This document shows positions 18,595 to 26,205 of a stretch of 62,982 bases of DNA, in pieces. The stretch is taken from contig NZ_QWLJ01000024.1 of the NCBI RefSeq assembly GCF_009917385.1, forward strand, positions 1-62,982. Direction: 5' to 3'. The DNA is from Roseburia sp. 1XD42-34. Its GTDB lineage: Bacteria > Bacillota > Bacilli > Bacillales > Amphibacillaceae. The stretch's first letter is position 1, and each line of letters opens with the position of its first letter. Made by a program: the position numbers and the translations under genes. The notes beneath the pieces were generated by a model. The model made no database searches and was not told where the DNA came from. It saw nothing but the letters and a program-made list of their open reading frames with translations.

Positions 18595-19477
18595 TTATTG
18601 GTAGAGCGTTCTCCATAAATAAAACGTAGCATAGCCTTGCCAATTTTCCCAACCAGAACTTAGCTGCAACATATATTCTTTGGTTGGCTTTTTTCCGACC
18701 TAGCTAACTGTTTAATTGCATTTTGTAAACTCGCATCTGCAATCGGAAATGCATTACGAAAAAGCAAACAACGCATCCATACATAATGCGCTGTCCATGA
18801 ACTAATTATTCTATGACTTGTTAGGATTTTTTCTGCTTCCTCAAGGCTATCTGTAGCACTTTATTTAGACAATGCGCCATCAATTATTGAATGGTCACTA
18901 TCTATTAAATATTCACTTTTTCTTTTCGATAGCTGTAACGATGTCAATTCTGAAACCGGCACATTTGCATTAACATCTGGGGTGGGAAAAAGCCAATAAT
19001 CTCCTCCATTCCAACGGATCGATTTTCCGAACCGTTCAACCAATCTTCTTTTCAATTTAGAAGCAAATAAAAGATTAATTTGTTGTCCAATACTTGCCCA
19101 AATCATTGCTTCGAAAAAATTCGGAATTCCTATCAAGCGTAGCCCATAAATAGTATGAACAAGCATTTGTAAATAACGTTCATTTTCAGCCATTTGATAG
19201 GAATCAGATAAATCTGTATCTAAATCAAACCAATCACGTACATAGGCGGTAATTTTACTATGATTTAGCTTCAGAAAAAGAATGGAAACTTTTCACGACT
19301 CGAACTAGCGATTCTCCATCTTCTGCTTTACTCAATTCCATTAAAAAACTGTTTTATCCACGTTAATTGCTTTCCATACTTGTTTATTACTTGATACATG
19401 CATTCATGATTTGCAATTGCTAAATAACGTATATTTTCTTAAACCGAAAGCCTTAAGGAACCGCAATTTCCAAACAT
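18595..19477 (-). pseudogene. alkA: DNA-3-methyladenine glycosylase AlkA (YfjP-like), decayed
   Basis: A broken AlkA read in several frames from ATG 19477 (GGAGG upstream). The pieces are ENIRYLAIANHECMYQVI near 19440, ITAYVRDWFDLDTDLSDSY near 19230, and the longest intact piece 19193-18861 with ASIGQQINLLFASKLKRRLV and WLFPTPDVN. The helix-hairpin-helix side follows: SWTAHYVWMRCLLFRNAFPI near 18780, and WENWQGYATFYLWRTLYQ ending at stop 18595. At least three frameshifts and two stops separate the pieces. It diverges from adaA exactly as in Bacillus subtilis, so its identity is well supported by place as well as sequence. Confidence 0.85.
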
Positions 19478-19594
19478 TTTCTACCTCCATTATCTTGCCT
19501 TCTTCTAATCTAGTTGTATCATATTTACTCTTCTAAAAGTTTCACTATCTTGCGATGATGTTTCTAAACCGTTCATCTATTTGATTAAAACCGT

Positions 19595-19600
19595 TATAAT
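19595..19600 (+). promoter_or_regulatory. Likely -10 box of the adaAB promoter
   Basis: TATAAT sits 25 bases before the adaA start. The -35 position (19572-19577, TTCATC) is a poor match, as expected for a promoter that needs methylated AdaA as activator. Confidence 0.4.
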
Positions 19601-19624
19601 AAAATGAACAAGTGAGGTGATTCG

Positions 19625-20194
19625 ATGACAAGTTCCATAACAGAAGAACAATGGCAAGCCATTATAACAAATGACGCTTCTTTCGATGTTGTCTTTTTAT
19701 ACGGCGTTCGCACAACAGGTATATTCTGTCGTCCTTCTTGTAAATCACCAAATCCTAAAAGGGAATATGTACGTATCTTTCAAAATGCCCAGCAGGCGTT
19801 GGCAGAAGAATTTCGGCCTTGTAAACGTTGCAAACCATGTGAACAACGAATGCCAGATGAGGAATGGGTGCTTCAAATAAAAGCATTTATTGATACGCAT
19901 TACCACGAACCATTGACTTTAGCTCTGTTAGCGGATCATTGTCATGGTAGCTCTTATTATTTACAAAGAACGTTTAAACGAATCATGAACATGTCACCGG
20001 TTGACTATATACAACGTATACGAATTCATCACGCAAAACAGGAATTAATGCAAACCAACCAATCCATTGCTGATATAGGTGTAAAAGTAGGATTACCGAA
20101 TACTTCTTATTTCATTACTTTATTTAAACAATATACCGGGAAATCTCCCAAACAATTCCGATTAGCCTTCCAGATGCAGCAAACGGAAAAATAA
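19625..20194 (+). CDS. adaA: AdaA: methylphosphotriester-DNA methyltransferase and transcription activator
   Basis: A 189-residue Ada N-terminal protein. The zinc module has FCRPSC (C35, C39) and RPCKRC (C66, C69); the first cysteine accepts methyl groups from DNA phosphotriesters and so switches the protein on. An AraC-type helix-turn-helix region follows (about 83-185), with LALLADHCHGSSYYLQRTFK and the second-half motif IADIGVKVGLPNTSYFITLFK. It has the length and separate-gene layout of Bacillus subtilis AdaA. Start ATG at 19625 has GAGGTG before it. It lies 67 bases before adaB and would drive adaAB (and once drove alkA) during the adaptive response to methylating agents. Confidence 0.95.
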   Translation: MTSSITEEQWQAIITNDASFDVVFLYGVRTTGIFCRPSCKSPNPKREYVRIFQNAQQALAEEFRPCKRCKPCEQRMPDEEWVLQIKAFIDTHYHEPLTLALLADHCHGSSYYLQRTFKRIMNMSPVDYIQRIRIHHAKQELMQTNQSIADIGVKVGLPNTSYFITLFKQYTGKSPKQFRLAFQMQQTEK

Positions 20195-20261
20195 CCTTCT
20201 TACGGGATTTGATTTTACAAACGATTGGTATGACAAAAATTATGCAGGAGGCGAGTAAACA

Positions 20262-20768
20262 GTGACCGTTTATTGGACAACATTTCATTATAATACTTGG
20301 AAGTTTTATGCAGCTGCGACCGAGAAAGGATTGTGCTACCTAGGCCCGCGTCACTTAGCAGTAAATGAAATGGAAATATTTTTGCACAAGCAATTGCCAA
20401 ACAAAGAAGTTAAGGAAAACGAAAACATGTTGCATCCTTATATGTTGGAGCTCCAAGAATACTTGGAAGGGAAAAGGCAGAAGTTCGAATTAGATGTTGA
20501 CCTTTATGGAACAGCTTTTCAACAAAAGGTGTGGCAAGCATTGCAACAAATACCATTTGGAAAAACGGTTACGTATTCTGATATTGCAGAGTCTATAGAA
20601 AAGCCACAGGCTGTACGTGCTGTTGGAGCAGCCATTGGAGCAAACCCCATTTTCATTATCGTTCCGTGCCATCGGGTCATTGGAAAAAACGGAGCACTAA
20701 CAGGGTTTCGTGGTGGTCTAGATATGAAAAAGCGACTGTTATTATTTGAAAAAGCTAAAGAAACATAA
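20262..20768 (+). CDS. adaB: AdaB: methylated-DNA-protein-cysteine S-methyltransferase
   Basis: A 168-residue O6-alkylguanine-DNA alkyltransferase. The suicide cysteine is C136 in IIVPCHRVIG, with RAVGAAIGANP before it (DNA-binding wing and Arg finger) and FRGGLDMKKRLL after it, all standard. The N-terminal half is the usual poorly conserved cap. GTG start at 20262 with GGAGG upstream. It transfers the methyl from O6-methylguanine irreversibly to itself. It is intact although its partner alkA is broken. Confidence 0.94.
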   Translation: MTVYWTTFHYNTWKFYAAATEKGLCYLGPRHLAVNEMEIFLHKQLPNKEVKENENMLHPYMLELQEYLEGKRQKFELDVDLYGTAFQQKVWQALQQIPFGKTVTYSDIAESIEKPQAVRAVGAAIGANPIFIIVPCHRVIGKNGALTGFRGGLDMKKRLLLFEKAKET

Positions 20769-20924
20769 AAACGGAATCTTGTTTTTTTCAAGAAAAAACT
20801 GATTGCAGCCTTGAGTATAGAATATAACTGAGAAATTATAAAGGTATACTCTTTTAGTATGGAACCATTTTGTTGTTTAAGACGTATTTATTGGTAGAAA
20901 ACTTTATCCAAGGAGGGATGAATC

Positions 20925-21213
20925 ATGGCATATGAATGGATTTTTCTAGATCTGTTAAACATTACAGTTTACATTCCCTTTTTTAAAGGTGGATGAAGAA
21001 GATATTTGCAAGAACATTAAAATTTTGAAGAGACAATCCTGGTTTCAAAATGATCTTGACGATGGACAATACCAAAAACTTATCGTATACAATAAAAATG
21101 TACGTCAGGTTATTGGAAAATTTAAAAGCGATAAACTCCATAAACAATCCTATATGACCAAATGTCAAAATAGATTGCACAACGCTTTACTGAAGGAGTT
21201 AGGTCGTGTCTAA
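20925..21213 (+). pseudogene. Small hypothetical gene with a frameshift at a T-run
   Basis: ATG at 20925 with AAGGAGGG upstream starts MAYEWIFLDLLNITVYIPFF and then stops within a few codons. A second frame from 20989 (a GTG, no site) continues VDEEDICKNIKILKRQSWF to the stop at 21213. Removing one base from the T6 run at about 20979 joins them into a 95-residue protein ending KELGRV. It is not a family I recognise. It may be a real one-base lesion or a sequencing error at the homopolymer. Confidence 0.5.
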
Positions 21214-21245
21214 TTGCAGAACAAATCAATGAAAGATAAAGGGAA

Positions 21246-21395
21246 CCTTCAATCAGCGGGGGTTTCTTCATCCCCGCTGATTGTTAGTTGAACGAATCGG
21301 GGATTTAGGTGCTGTTATCTCCCACTTCGACTTGTTCAGCTCACATTTTCCATCCTTGAAATGGGAGTGTACAGCACCTTATATCCGGGATAAAA
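21246..21395 (+). repeat. Structured repeat family B, copy 1
   Basis: Hairpin 1: AATCAGCGGGG (21251-21261) with CCCCGCTGATT (21272-21282). Then GTTAGTTGAACGAATCGG, then hairpin 2: outer arms AGGTGCTGT (21307-21315) and ACAGCACCT (21371-21379), inner arms CTCCCACTT and AAATGGGAG. It ends CTTATATCCGGGATAAA. The arms differ from other copies yet still pair (GCTGT/ACAGC here, GCCGT/ACGGC elsewhere), which points to selection for structure. Confidence 0.8.
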
Positions 21396-21414
21396 GAATC
21401 ATGCCACTAAAATA

Positions 21415-21550
21415 GGGGGTATGCCGACGGCCGATGCTTAGTCGGTCTTCCTCTTAGAGGCGAACCGATGTGGCCTTATCGGAGGGCGGTTTCTAAAGCC
21501 GCATCGTTGCTGGGCGATGAGCCGGACGTGACTCTTCGGTTATTTCGTTA
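21415..21550 (+). repeat. Structured repeat family A, copy 2 (right part only)
   Basis: Matches the right two-thirds of copy 4: the ATGCCGACG block, TTAGTCGGTCTTCCTCTTA, CGAACCGATG, then GCATCGTTGCTGGGCGATGAG and AGCCGGACGTGACT. The left closing arm is absent. The TTATGCTTTCTTATC box follows at about 21570. Confidence 0.7.
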
Positions 21551-21640
21551 CACCCAAGCACCTTACTTTATGCTTTCTTATCTTCCATCCGTAGGGCTTT
21601 CATTTATCCCCCCACGGCGCTTTGTGTAGCCAAGGCCACT

Positions 21641-21748
21641 AACGAATAAAGCCATTTAGGTATTGTGATAGCTCGCTTAGACTTGCTCCAGTCAGATTAT
21701 TCAACAACTGAAGCCGGCGTCTTACAGCACCTTATATCAGGATAAAAC
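21641..21748 (+). repeat. Structured repeat family B, copy 2 (degenerate)
   Basis: Lacks hairpin 1. It keeps GCCATTTAGG, a CGCTTAGACTTG inner arm, GTCTTACAGCACCTTATATCA and the trailing GGATAAA of the family. It lies 90 bases after family A copy 2, so A and B elements alternate here. Confidence 0.65.
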
Positions 21749-21811
21749 TACTCCCTTTATAGAGCTAAAATACTGCAATCAACTTCCTTGCTATAAAAGA
21801 GGGAGTATTTA

Positions 21812-22567
21812 TTACTTGTTTAATTTAAAGACAATAAAATCAGCACAACGGAAATCTTCTTCAAAGGAAGGATGTTTTTTTAACATCGCTTGAGATGGCT
21901 TCGGTTCCATTATTTTTTCCAAACTAAAACCAATCCCAAGTAAAGTGTTGATATAAGTTGTCAGAGTCCGATGGAATAGCAGAATTTTCTCCTCATCACC
22001 AAATCTTTGCTCATATACCCCTTCATAAAAATATTGATCGACCTTCCAGTGTAATTTGTTACCATCGTCATCCTTCGCCCACCCACTTTCTGGCGTGATA
22101 AAGCATGGATGTAATATGGAGAAAATAAAAGTACCTCCATTGACTAATAACCGATACATTTCCTGAAAAGCTTTTTCAACATTTTCCAGGTCTTGCATAA
22201 CCATGTTAGATACAATGATATCAAATCTAGCGTCTTCTAAGAAATGTAAATCCTCGCAATTACCATGGTAATACTTGATCGCTAATTCATCTGGTGTTCT
22301 ATGTTTCGCTAATTCTATCATTTTTGGGGAATAGTCTACAGCTGTTACGATTGCATTTGATTTTGCTAACAACCTACTGAAATATCCTTCACCACACCCA
22401 GCATCTAATACTTTTTTATGCTCAACTGTTCCCATTAAGGAAAATAATGTTGGGTTTAAAAATACTTCTTTATGCACATCTCCTTGATCGGAATGGTTTG
22501 CTGCATACAATTCGGCGAAGGTATTCCATCTAATTATCGCTTCTTCCGTCCTCAAATTCTTTTTCAA
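21812..22567 (-). CDS. Class I SAM-dependent methyltransferase (Methyltransf_11)
   Basis: A 251-residue small-molecule-type methyltransferase. The SAM loop KVLDAGCGEGYFSRLLA (about 52-68), the acidic end of strand 2 in VTAVDYSPKMIELA, FDIIVSNMVMQDLENVEKAF (motif II/III region) and NGGTFIFSILHPCF give a complete cofactor site. The C-terminal 80 residues, which would select the substrate, are not diagnostic. It starts at TTG 22567 with GAGGAGG 8 bases upstream. No biosynthetic neighbour hints at its substrate. Confidence 0.88.
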   Translation of the reverse strand: MKKNLRTEEAIIRWNTFAELYAANHSDQGDVHKEVFLNPTLFSLMGTVEHKKVLDAGCGEGYFSRLLAKSNAIVTAVDYSPKMIELAKHRTPDELAIKYYHGNCEDLHFLEDARFDIIVSNMVMQDLENVEKAFQEMYRLLVNGGTFIFSILHPCFITPESGWAKDDDGNKLHWKVDQYFYEGVYEQRFGDEEKILLFHRTLTTYINTLLGIGFSLEKIMEPKPSQAMLKKHPSFEEDFRCADFIVFKLNK

Positions 22568-22794
22568 AACACTTTCCTCCTCATTAATATCATCTAATTA
22601 TACTGGTAGCCCTTTCCCTGCAAACTACTTAATTATGTAGTCAAGCATTGCTTGAAGTTGAAATCAACAGCTTCAAAAAAGAGGATATGCTTAATTCTCA
22701 TTAGGCGAAGAATTATAAAGCTCATCTCTTTCTGCATAATACCTAAGCATTCTTTGCTCAATCATTTACTTTATGTATTATATCTATCCGCTAA

Positions 22795-23637
22795 TTAAAA
22801 CGTGATCCATACCCCCGCTTTATCATCTGACATTTTAAACCTCGGATACCTCACACATTCTGGATCAGACGCCTCTAGCTCAATTAACTCATCTGCATAT
22901 GCTTGTAGTCCTTTAGAAAGAACCTCGTTAATCACAGACTTCCAGTAACACTCGTGTTCAGGAACCAATTCTTTTGGAAGAAAGAGTCCATCTGTCATTA
23001 TCACGATATGCTTTAATCCGTTTTTATTTATTTTTCCAAACTCAGTAAATTTAATAGCGTCATCTTCTCCATTTAACACGCCGTACCCAGCAGGGGTATT
23101 GCTTTTTTGTCTATTAGTAATAAGAATGTCTTTGACATCCTTCATCAATTCTGCTTGTTTGGTTACTCCTTTACCAATAAGCTCTTTCCATCTATTTATA
23201 GCAGCTTTTTCTAAAGGTGCTGTTTGCGCTCGAGTTAACGTCCTTACTGCATTGTCTTCATATACAGCAAAAATCATACAATCGCCTGTTTGGATAAAGT
23301 CTATTCCATTTGGAGAAATCTTAACCAAAGCTAATGCAGTTCCCCATAATTGTTCTTTTTTCAAAGTGTCTATATTATATTCGTTCATTTTATCCTGCAG
23401 TTGCGTGTTTATCTTTGCAAAATCATCCAGAAAACTGCTGGCACAATGAAGTGTTTGGTAATAATTTCTGACTAGGTTAGAGGCAATATAACCGCCTGTT
23501 TCATTTTCTTGATTAGCGAAAGGTACGATAGAAGATACTCCATCAGCAACCCCGTAGATCGAAATATCATCATTAATGATAACGGAATCTTCATTCAGTT
23601 TACCCACACCCTTACAAGTCACTGTTTCTATTTTCAT
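22795..23637 (-). CDS. PP2C-like serine/threonine phosphatase
   Basis: A 280-residue stand-alone PP2C-fold protein. The metal-binding elements are present: NED at 15-17 in GVGKLNEDSV, D32 in YGVADGVSS, TGDC around residue 117, IMTDGLF near 230 and SDDKAGVWI at the C-terminus. It should therefore be an active Mn/Mg-dependent phosphatase. There is no membrane segment, PAS or GAF domain and no kinase partner next to it, unlike PrpC or SpoIIE. Start ATG at 23637 with AAGGGAG upstream. Phosphatases of another family (histidine phosphatases) lie upstream on the same strand. Confidence 0.82.
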   Translation of the reverse strand: MKIETVTCKGVGKLNEDSVIINDDISIYGVADGVSSIVPFANQENETGGYIASNLVRNYYQTLHCASSFLDDFAKINTQLQDKMNEYNIDTLKKEQLWGTALALVKISPNGIDFIQTGDCMIFAVYEDNAVRTLTRAQTAPLEKAAINRWKELIGKGVTKQAELMKDVKDILITNRQKSNTPAGYGVLNGEDDAIKFTEFGKINKNGLKHIVIMTDGLFLPKELVPEHECYWKSVINEVLSKGLQAYADELIELEASDPECVRYPRFKMSDDKAGVWITF

Positions 23638-23940
23638 TTATCATGTCTCCCTTTTAAAACGCACTTACAACTACTTGCTATGTGATTTTTTGTCAACTCT
23701 TGTATACATCAGAACAACTTCTTAAACCTTCTCCTCCGTTAAGTACATCAATGAATTGCAACACTTTTTAATCGTTTAAGCTGAAACGGAAATGTTGCTT
23801 CACATAACGACATACGGCATGCTTGTTCACGTTAATTTAAGGCAATGTTTTATTCTTTTTTTATAAACTTTATTGGTTTCTAATACGGAACACCCATTAT
23901 GTGCAAATGTTTTAAGCATTGGTATGTTATTCTGACTTAG
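23638..23940. other. Intergenic stretch, nothing recognised
   Basis: No coding frame or repeat identified before family B copy 3; the PP2C gene promoter should lie at its left end. Confidence 0.4.
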
Positions 23941-24050
23941 TGTACAGCCAATATAATTCAAGTGCTATTATCTCCACTTAGACTTGTCCAGCACACATCT
24001 TCCAATTCCTGAAGCGGGAGTCTTACAGCACTTTATATTTGGAATAAATA
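23941..24050 (+). repeat. Structured repeat family B, copy 3 (degenerate)
   Basis: Keeps AAGTGCTATTATCTCCACTTAGACTTG, a central CCAATTCCTGAAGCGGGAG and GTCTTACAGCACTTTATATTTGG, matching hairpin 2 of copy 1. Hairpin 1 is missing. Outer arms AAGTGCT and AGCACTT still pair. Confidence 0.7.
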
Positions 24051-24060
24051 TAGTGTATAA

Positions 24061-24087
24061 GCTAAAAAATTATACTAGTTTTTTAGC
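24061..24087. terminator. Bidirectional-type terminator after the first histidine phosphatase
   Basis: GCTAAAAAA (24061-24069) and TTTTTTAGC (24079-24087) form a 9-base stem with 9-base loop, 21 bases beyond the stop codon at 24108 on the minus strand. Confidence 0.55.
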
Positions 24088-24107
24088 TAACTACGATACA
24101 ATGAGCC

Positions 24108-24662
24108 TTATTTACTTCTATTATCCCACAAACGTATATAACTAATAGCCTGATCTGAAATGTTTAATTCATAAACATCAGGATTGCTTAAACCTTTCCA
24201 TTGCTCAAACCCAAAACTTTGGTCATAATAATGGAGTAATAAAGAGATAATCCCTCCATGCGCCACAATAACTGTATGTGTAGCATTACTTTCTATAATA
24301 TCCCCCACTACCGATACAATACGGTTCATAGCTTCGTTACTCGATTCCCCACCTTCATACTTTAAATCAAGATCATAATAGGTCACTTTTAGTTTATCCA
24401 GCCAATCTGGGAAAAAGGTGGAACTAAGTACTCGTTCCATTAAACGATCTTCCCGTTCGATCTCTAAATTCTTATTGTCTGCAAATGGCTTTATCGATTG
24501 AATCGCCCTTAAAAATGGACTTGAAATAATCCGATCAATCTTTCGTTTTGATAAAAAATCAGCTAATTCTTTCGCCTGCATCCATCCTCTTTCCGTAAGT
24601 GACGCATCAGCAGCTTGCCCTTCCGCTTCACAATGCCTAATAATATAGATAGTTTTATTCAT
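24108..24662 (-). CDS. Histidine phosphatase family protein (1)
   Basis: A 184-residue phosphoglycerate-mutase-like phosphatase. IIRHCEAEG at the N-terminus has the RH catalytic pair (phospho-accepting His10), SSPFLRAIQSIKPFA supplies the second arginine, the acid is in the GGESSNEAMNRI region and the second histidine is in VIVAHGGIISLLL. Start ATG at 24662 follows GAGGGG, which is better placed than the ORF start at 24680. Its paralogue lies upstream on the same strand; the two share ALVGGES-like and YGFEQWKGLSNPDVY/YGSEFWKRLEMPDVY endings, so they arose by duplication. Substrate unknown. Confidence 0.88.
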   Translation of the reverse strand: MNKTIYIIRHCEAEGQAADASLTERGWMQAKELADFLSKRKIDRIISSPFLRAIQSIKPFADNKNLEIEREDRLMERVLSSTFFPDWLDKLKVTYYDLDLKYEGGESSNEAMNRIVSVVGDIIESNATHTVIVAHGGIISLLLHYYDQSFGFEQWKGLSNPDVYELNISDQAISYIRLWDNRSK

Positions 24663-24798
24663 CCTATCCCCTCTATTCATTTTAATTTGGTCTACCTCAT
24701 AATATTATTTCCTTACAGTATTCACCTCGGATTACAACAATTAAATATTTTGAAAACTAAATGAGTCATCGCACTTTTATTCTAGTTAAAATACTAGG

Positions 24799-25353
24799 TC
24801 AATACGTTTTCCATATTCGCTTTATTTCAAGAAGTTTATTATCTTCAAAAGATAATTTGTATACATCGGGCATTTCAAGACGCTTCCAAAATTCAGATCC
24901 GTAACGATTATCAAAATAGTTCATCATTAATACCATTATATTCCCATGTGTCCCGATGACAAGATTTTTCCCTTTATACTTATCTAATACTTGGAAAAGA
25001 GAATCAGTCGCCCTTTTCTGAGCAGTCTTATTCGACTCCCCCCCTTGCCATGCAAAGTTTTCATCTTGCCATACTTTTGTAATTGCAGCTGTAAAATCTT
25101 TAACTGGTTTTCCTGCCAAAACTCGTTCTTTAAATGTATCCACTATCTTAATCTCTTTATTTATATATGTAGCAATTCCTTCTACTGTTTGAATGGCTCG
25201 CTTATACGGACTAGCAAAAACGTAATCTATTTTTTCTTTTTTAAGCAATTCCGTAACAACTTTTGAATCCTTGAACCCTCTTTCTGACAACGGTCTACCC
25301 ATTTCATCTGGTGTATAAACAGAATGCGCATGTCTAACTAAGTATAAGTTCAT
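24799..25353 (-). CDS. Histidine phosphatase family protein (2)
   Basis: A 184-residue paralogue of the preceding phosphatase. LYLVRHAHS holds the catalytic RH, ASPYKRAIQTVEGIA the second arginine, GGESNKTAQKRA and VIGTHGNIMVLMMNYF the rest of the active site. The conserved end FWKRLEMPDVYKLSF matches its neighbour. The open frame extends to 25449 with an ATG and AGAGGG, which would add 32 residues before the normal family start; I prefer 25353 because the family begins right at the first strand, but the longer form is possible. Confidence 0.84.
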   Translation of the reverse strand: MNLYLVRHAHSVYTPDEMGRPLSERGFKDSKVVTELLKKEKIDYVFASPYKRAIQTVEGIATYINKEIKIVDTFKERVLAGKPVKDFTAAITKVWQDENFAWQGGESNKTAQKRATDSLFQVLDKYKGKNLVIGTHGNIMVLMMNYFDNRYGSEFWKRLEMPDVYKLSFEDNKLLEIKRIWKTY

Positions 25354-25514
25354 AAGCAATTTTATCTCTCCCATTATTTTCTGACCTTTCCTCACTAGTT
25401 TTTCTAAATTCCTCTTTGGACTTAGATCATTTATTTCATCATACTTCATATTGGCCCTCTAAACTATGTGTTAACTCATTTTGATGTTTCTATTAGTTTT
25501 ATATTTAAAAATAT

Positions 25515-25529
25515 TGAAAGCGCTTTACA
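25515..25529 (+). promoter_or_regulatory. CcpA cre-like site before the PTS locus
   Basis: TGAAAGCGCTTTACA has the palindromic AAAGCGCTTT core of catabolite-responsive elements; it is one base longer than the consensus at the right edge. It lies about 30 bases before the first GntR-type palindrome, as expected for a sugar PTS operon under glucose repression. Confidence 0.55.
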
Positions 25530-25558
25530 AATCAACTTTTTTAATTTAAACTATACTT

Positions 25559-25578
25559 AAATTGGTTATAACCAATTT
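25559..25578 (+). promoter_or_regulatory. Perfect 20-base palindrome, probable GntR-regulator operator 1
   Basis: AAATTGGTTATAACCAATTT is a perfect palindrome. The same TTGGTTAT half-site recurs at 25667-25690 and before the GntR gene (30165-30173). GntR/HutC regulators commonly bind such dyads, so this is the likely operator of the regulator encoded at the end of the locus. Confidence 0.75.
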
Positions 25579-25640
25579 TGGATTTCATTTTTATTATGGA
25601 GTAGGTAAAAAATACCTTTATTTAGAAAGGAGAGTAATAT

Positions 25641-25656
25641 GAAAAACAGAAAATGA
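25641..25656 (+). other. Five-codon minigene (MKNRK) in the operon leader
   Basis: AAAGGAGAG, then ATG AAA AAC AGA AAA TGA. A strong ribosome site in front of five codons, between the two operators. It may be a leader peptide or the relic of a lost gene. Confidence 0.3.
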
Positions 25657-25666
25657 CCAACACCAA

Positions 25667-25690
25667 ATTGGTTATGACAACATAACCAAT
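25667..25690 (+). promoter_or_regulatory. Dyad, probable GntR-regulator operator 2
   Basis: Ten-base arms ATTGGTTATG (25667-25676) and CATAACCAAT (25681-25690) around ACAA, 60 bases before the PTS IIA start. Same half-site as operator 1, so two operators flank the leader, suggesting cooperative or roadblock repression. Confidence 0.7.
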
Positions 25691-25750
25691 AATTGGAATC
25701 ACCTACTTTATTTAAAATCCATCATACATGGGTTGAAAGAGAGGTAAGTC

Positions 25751-26203
25751 ATGATAAGCACAGCTTTAAATGTAAATACAATAAGACTAAATGTAAGTGC
25801 TAAAAATTGGGAAGATGCTGCCAGAAAAGCGGGAGATTTATTACTAAAAAATAAATCAATTAACGAAGAGTACATCGAGAGTATGGTTCAATCAGTTCAT
25901 GAATTTGGTCCTTATATTGTAATCGCACCAGGTATTGCTTTATTTCATGCTCGCCCTGCGTCTAATGTTCATGAAATTTGCTTAAGCATGTTGACACTGG
26001 AAACCCCTATTGAATTCGGAGCTGGTGATAAGGATCCCGTTGATTTAATATTTGCGCTAGGTGCCATTGATCATGACTCCCATTTACAATTAATGGCCGG
26101 TTTAATGAAAGTATTACAGGATACTAACCTGCTTGAGGCTATTAGAAAAGCAAAAAGTGTAGAACGGGTAATCGAATTAATTAATGGAAAATTGGAGGAA
26201 TAG
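25751..26203 (+). CDS. PTS EIIA, ascorbate/fructose-mannitol type
   Basis: A 150-residue phosphotransferase IIA domain. IVIAPGIALFHARPA (about 56-70) contains the phospho-accepting H66 of the EIIA-type-2 (UlaC/SgaA-like) fold, and the LIFALGAIDHDSHLQLMAGL segment is typical. It would take phosphate from HPr and pass it to the IIB encoded two genes on. It opens a compact operon: IIA, SIS protein, IIB, IIC, secreted protein. The start ATG at 25751 has GAGAGG upstream. The substrate is unknown; the SIS gene inside the operon argues against plain ascorbate. Confidence 0.9.
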   Translation: MISTALNVNTIRLNVSAKNWEDAARKAGDLLLKNKSINEEYIESMVQSVHEFGPYIVIAPGIALFHARPASNVHEICLSMLTLETPIEFGAGDKDPVDLIFALGAIDHDSHLQLMAGLMKVLQDTNLLEAIRKAKSVERVIELINGKLEE

Positions 26204-26205
26204 AA

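Noticed and set aside
21246..21395. Riboswitch or T-box upstream of the neighbouring genes
   Set aside because: The element occurs six times in varied contexts, including after genes and between convergent ones, and shows no known riboswitch core.
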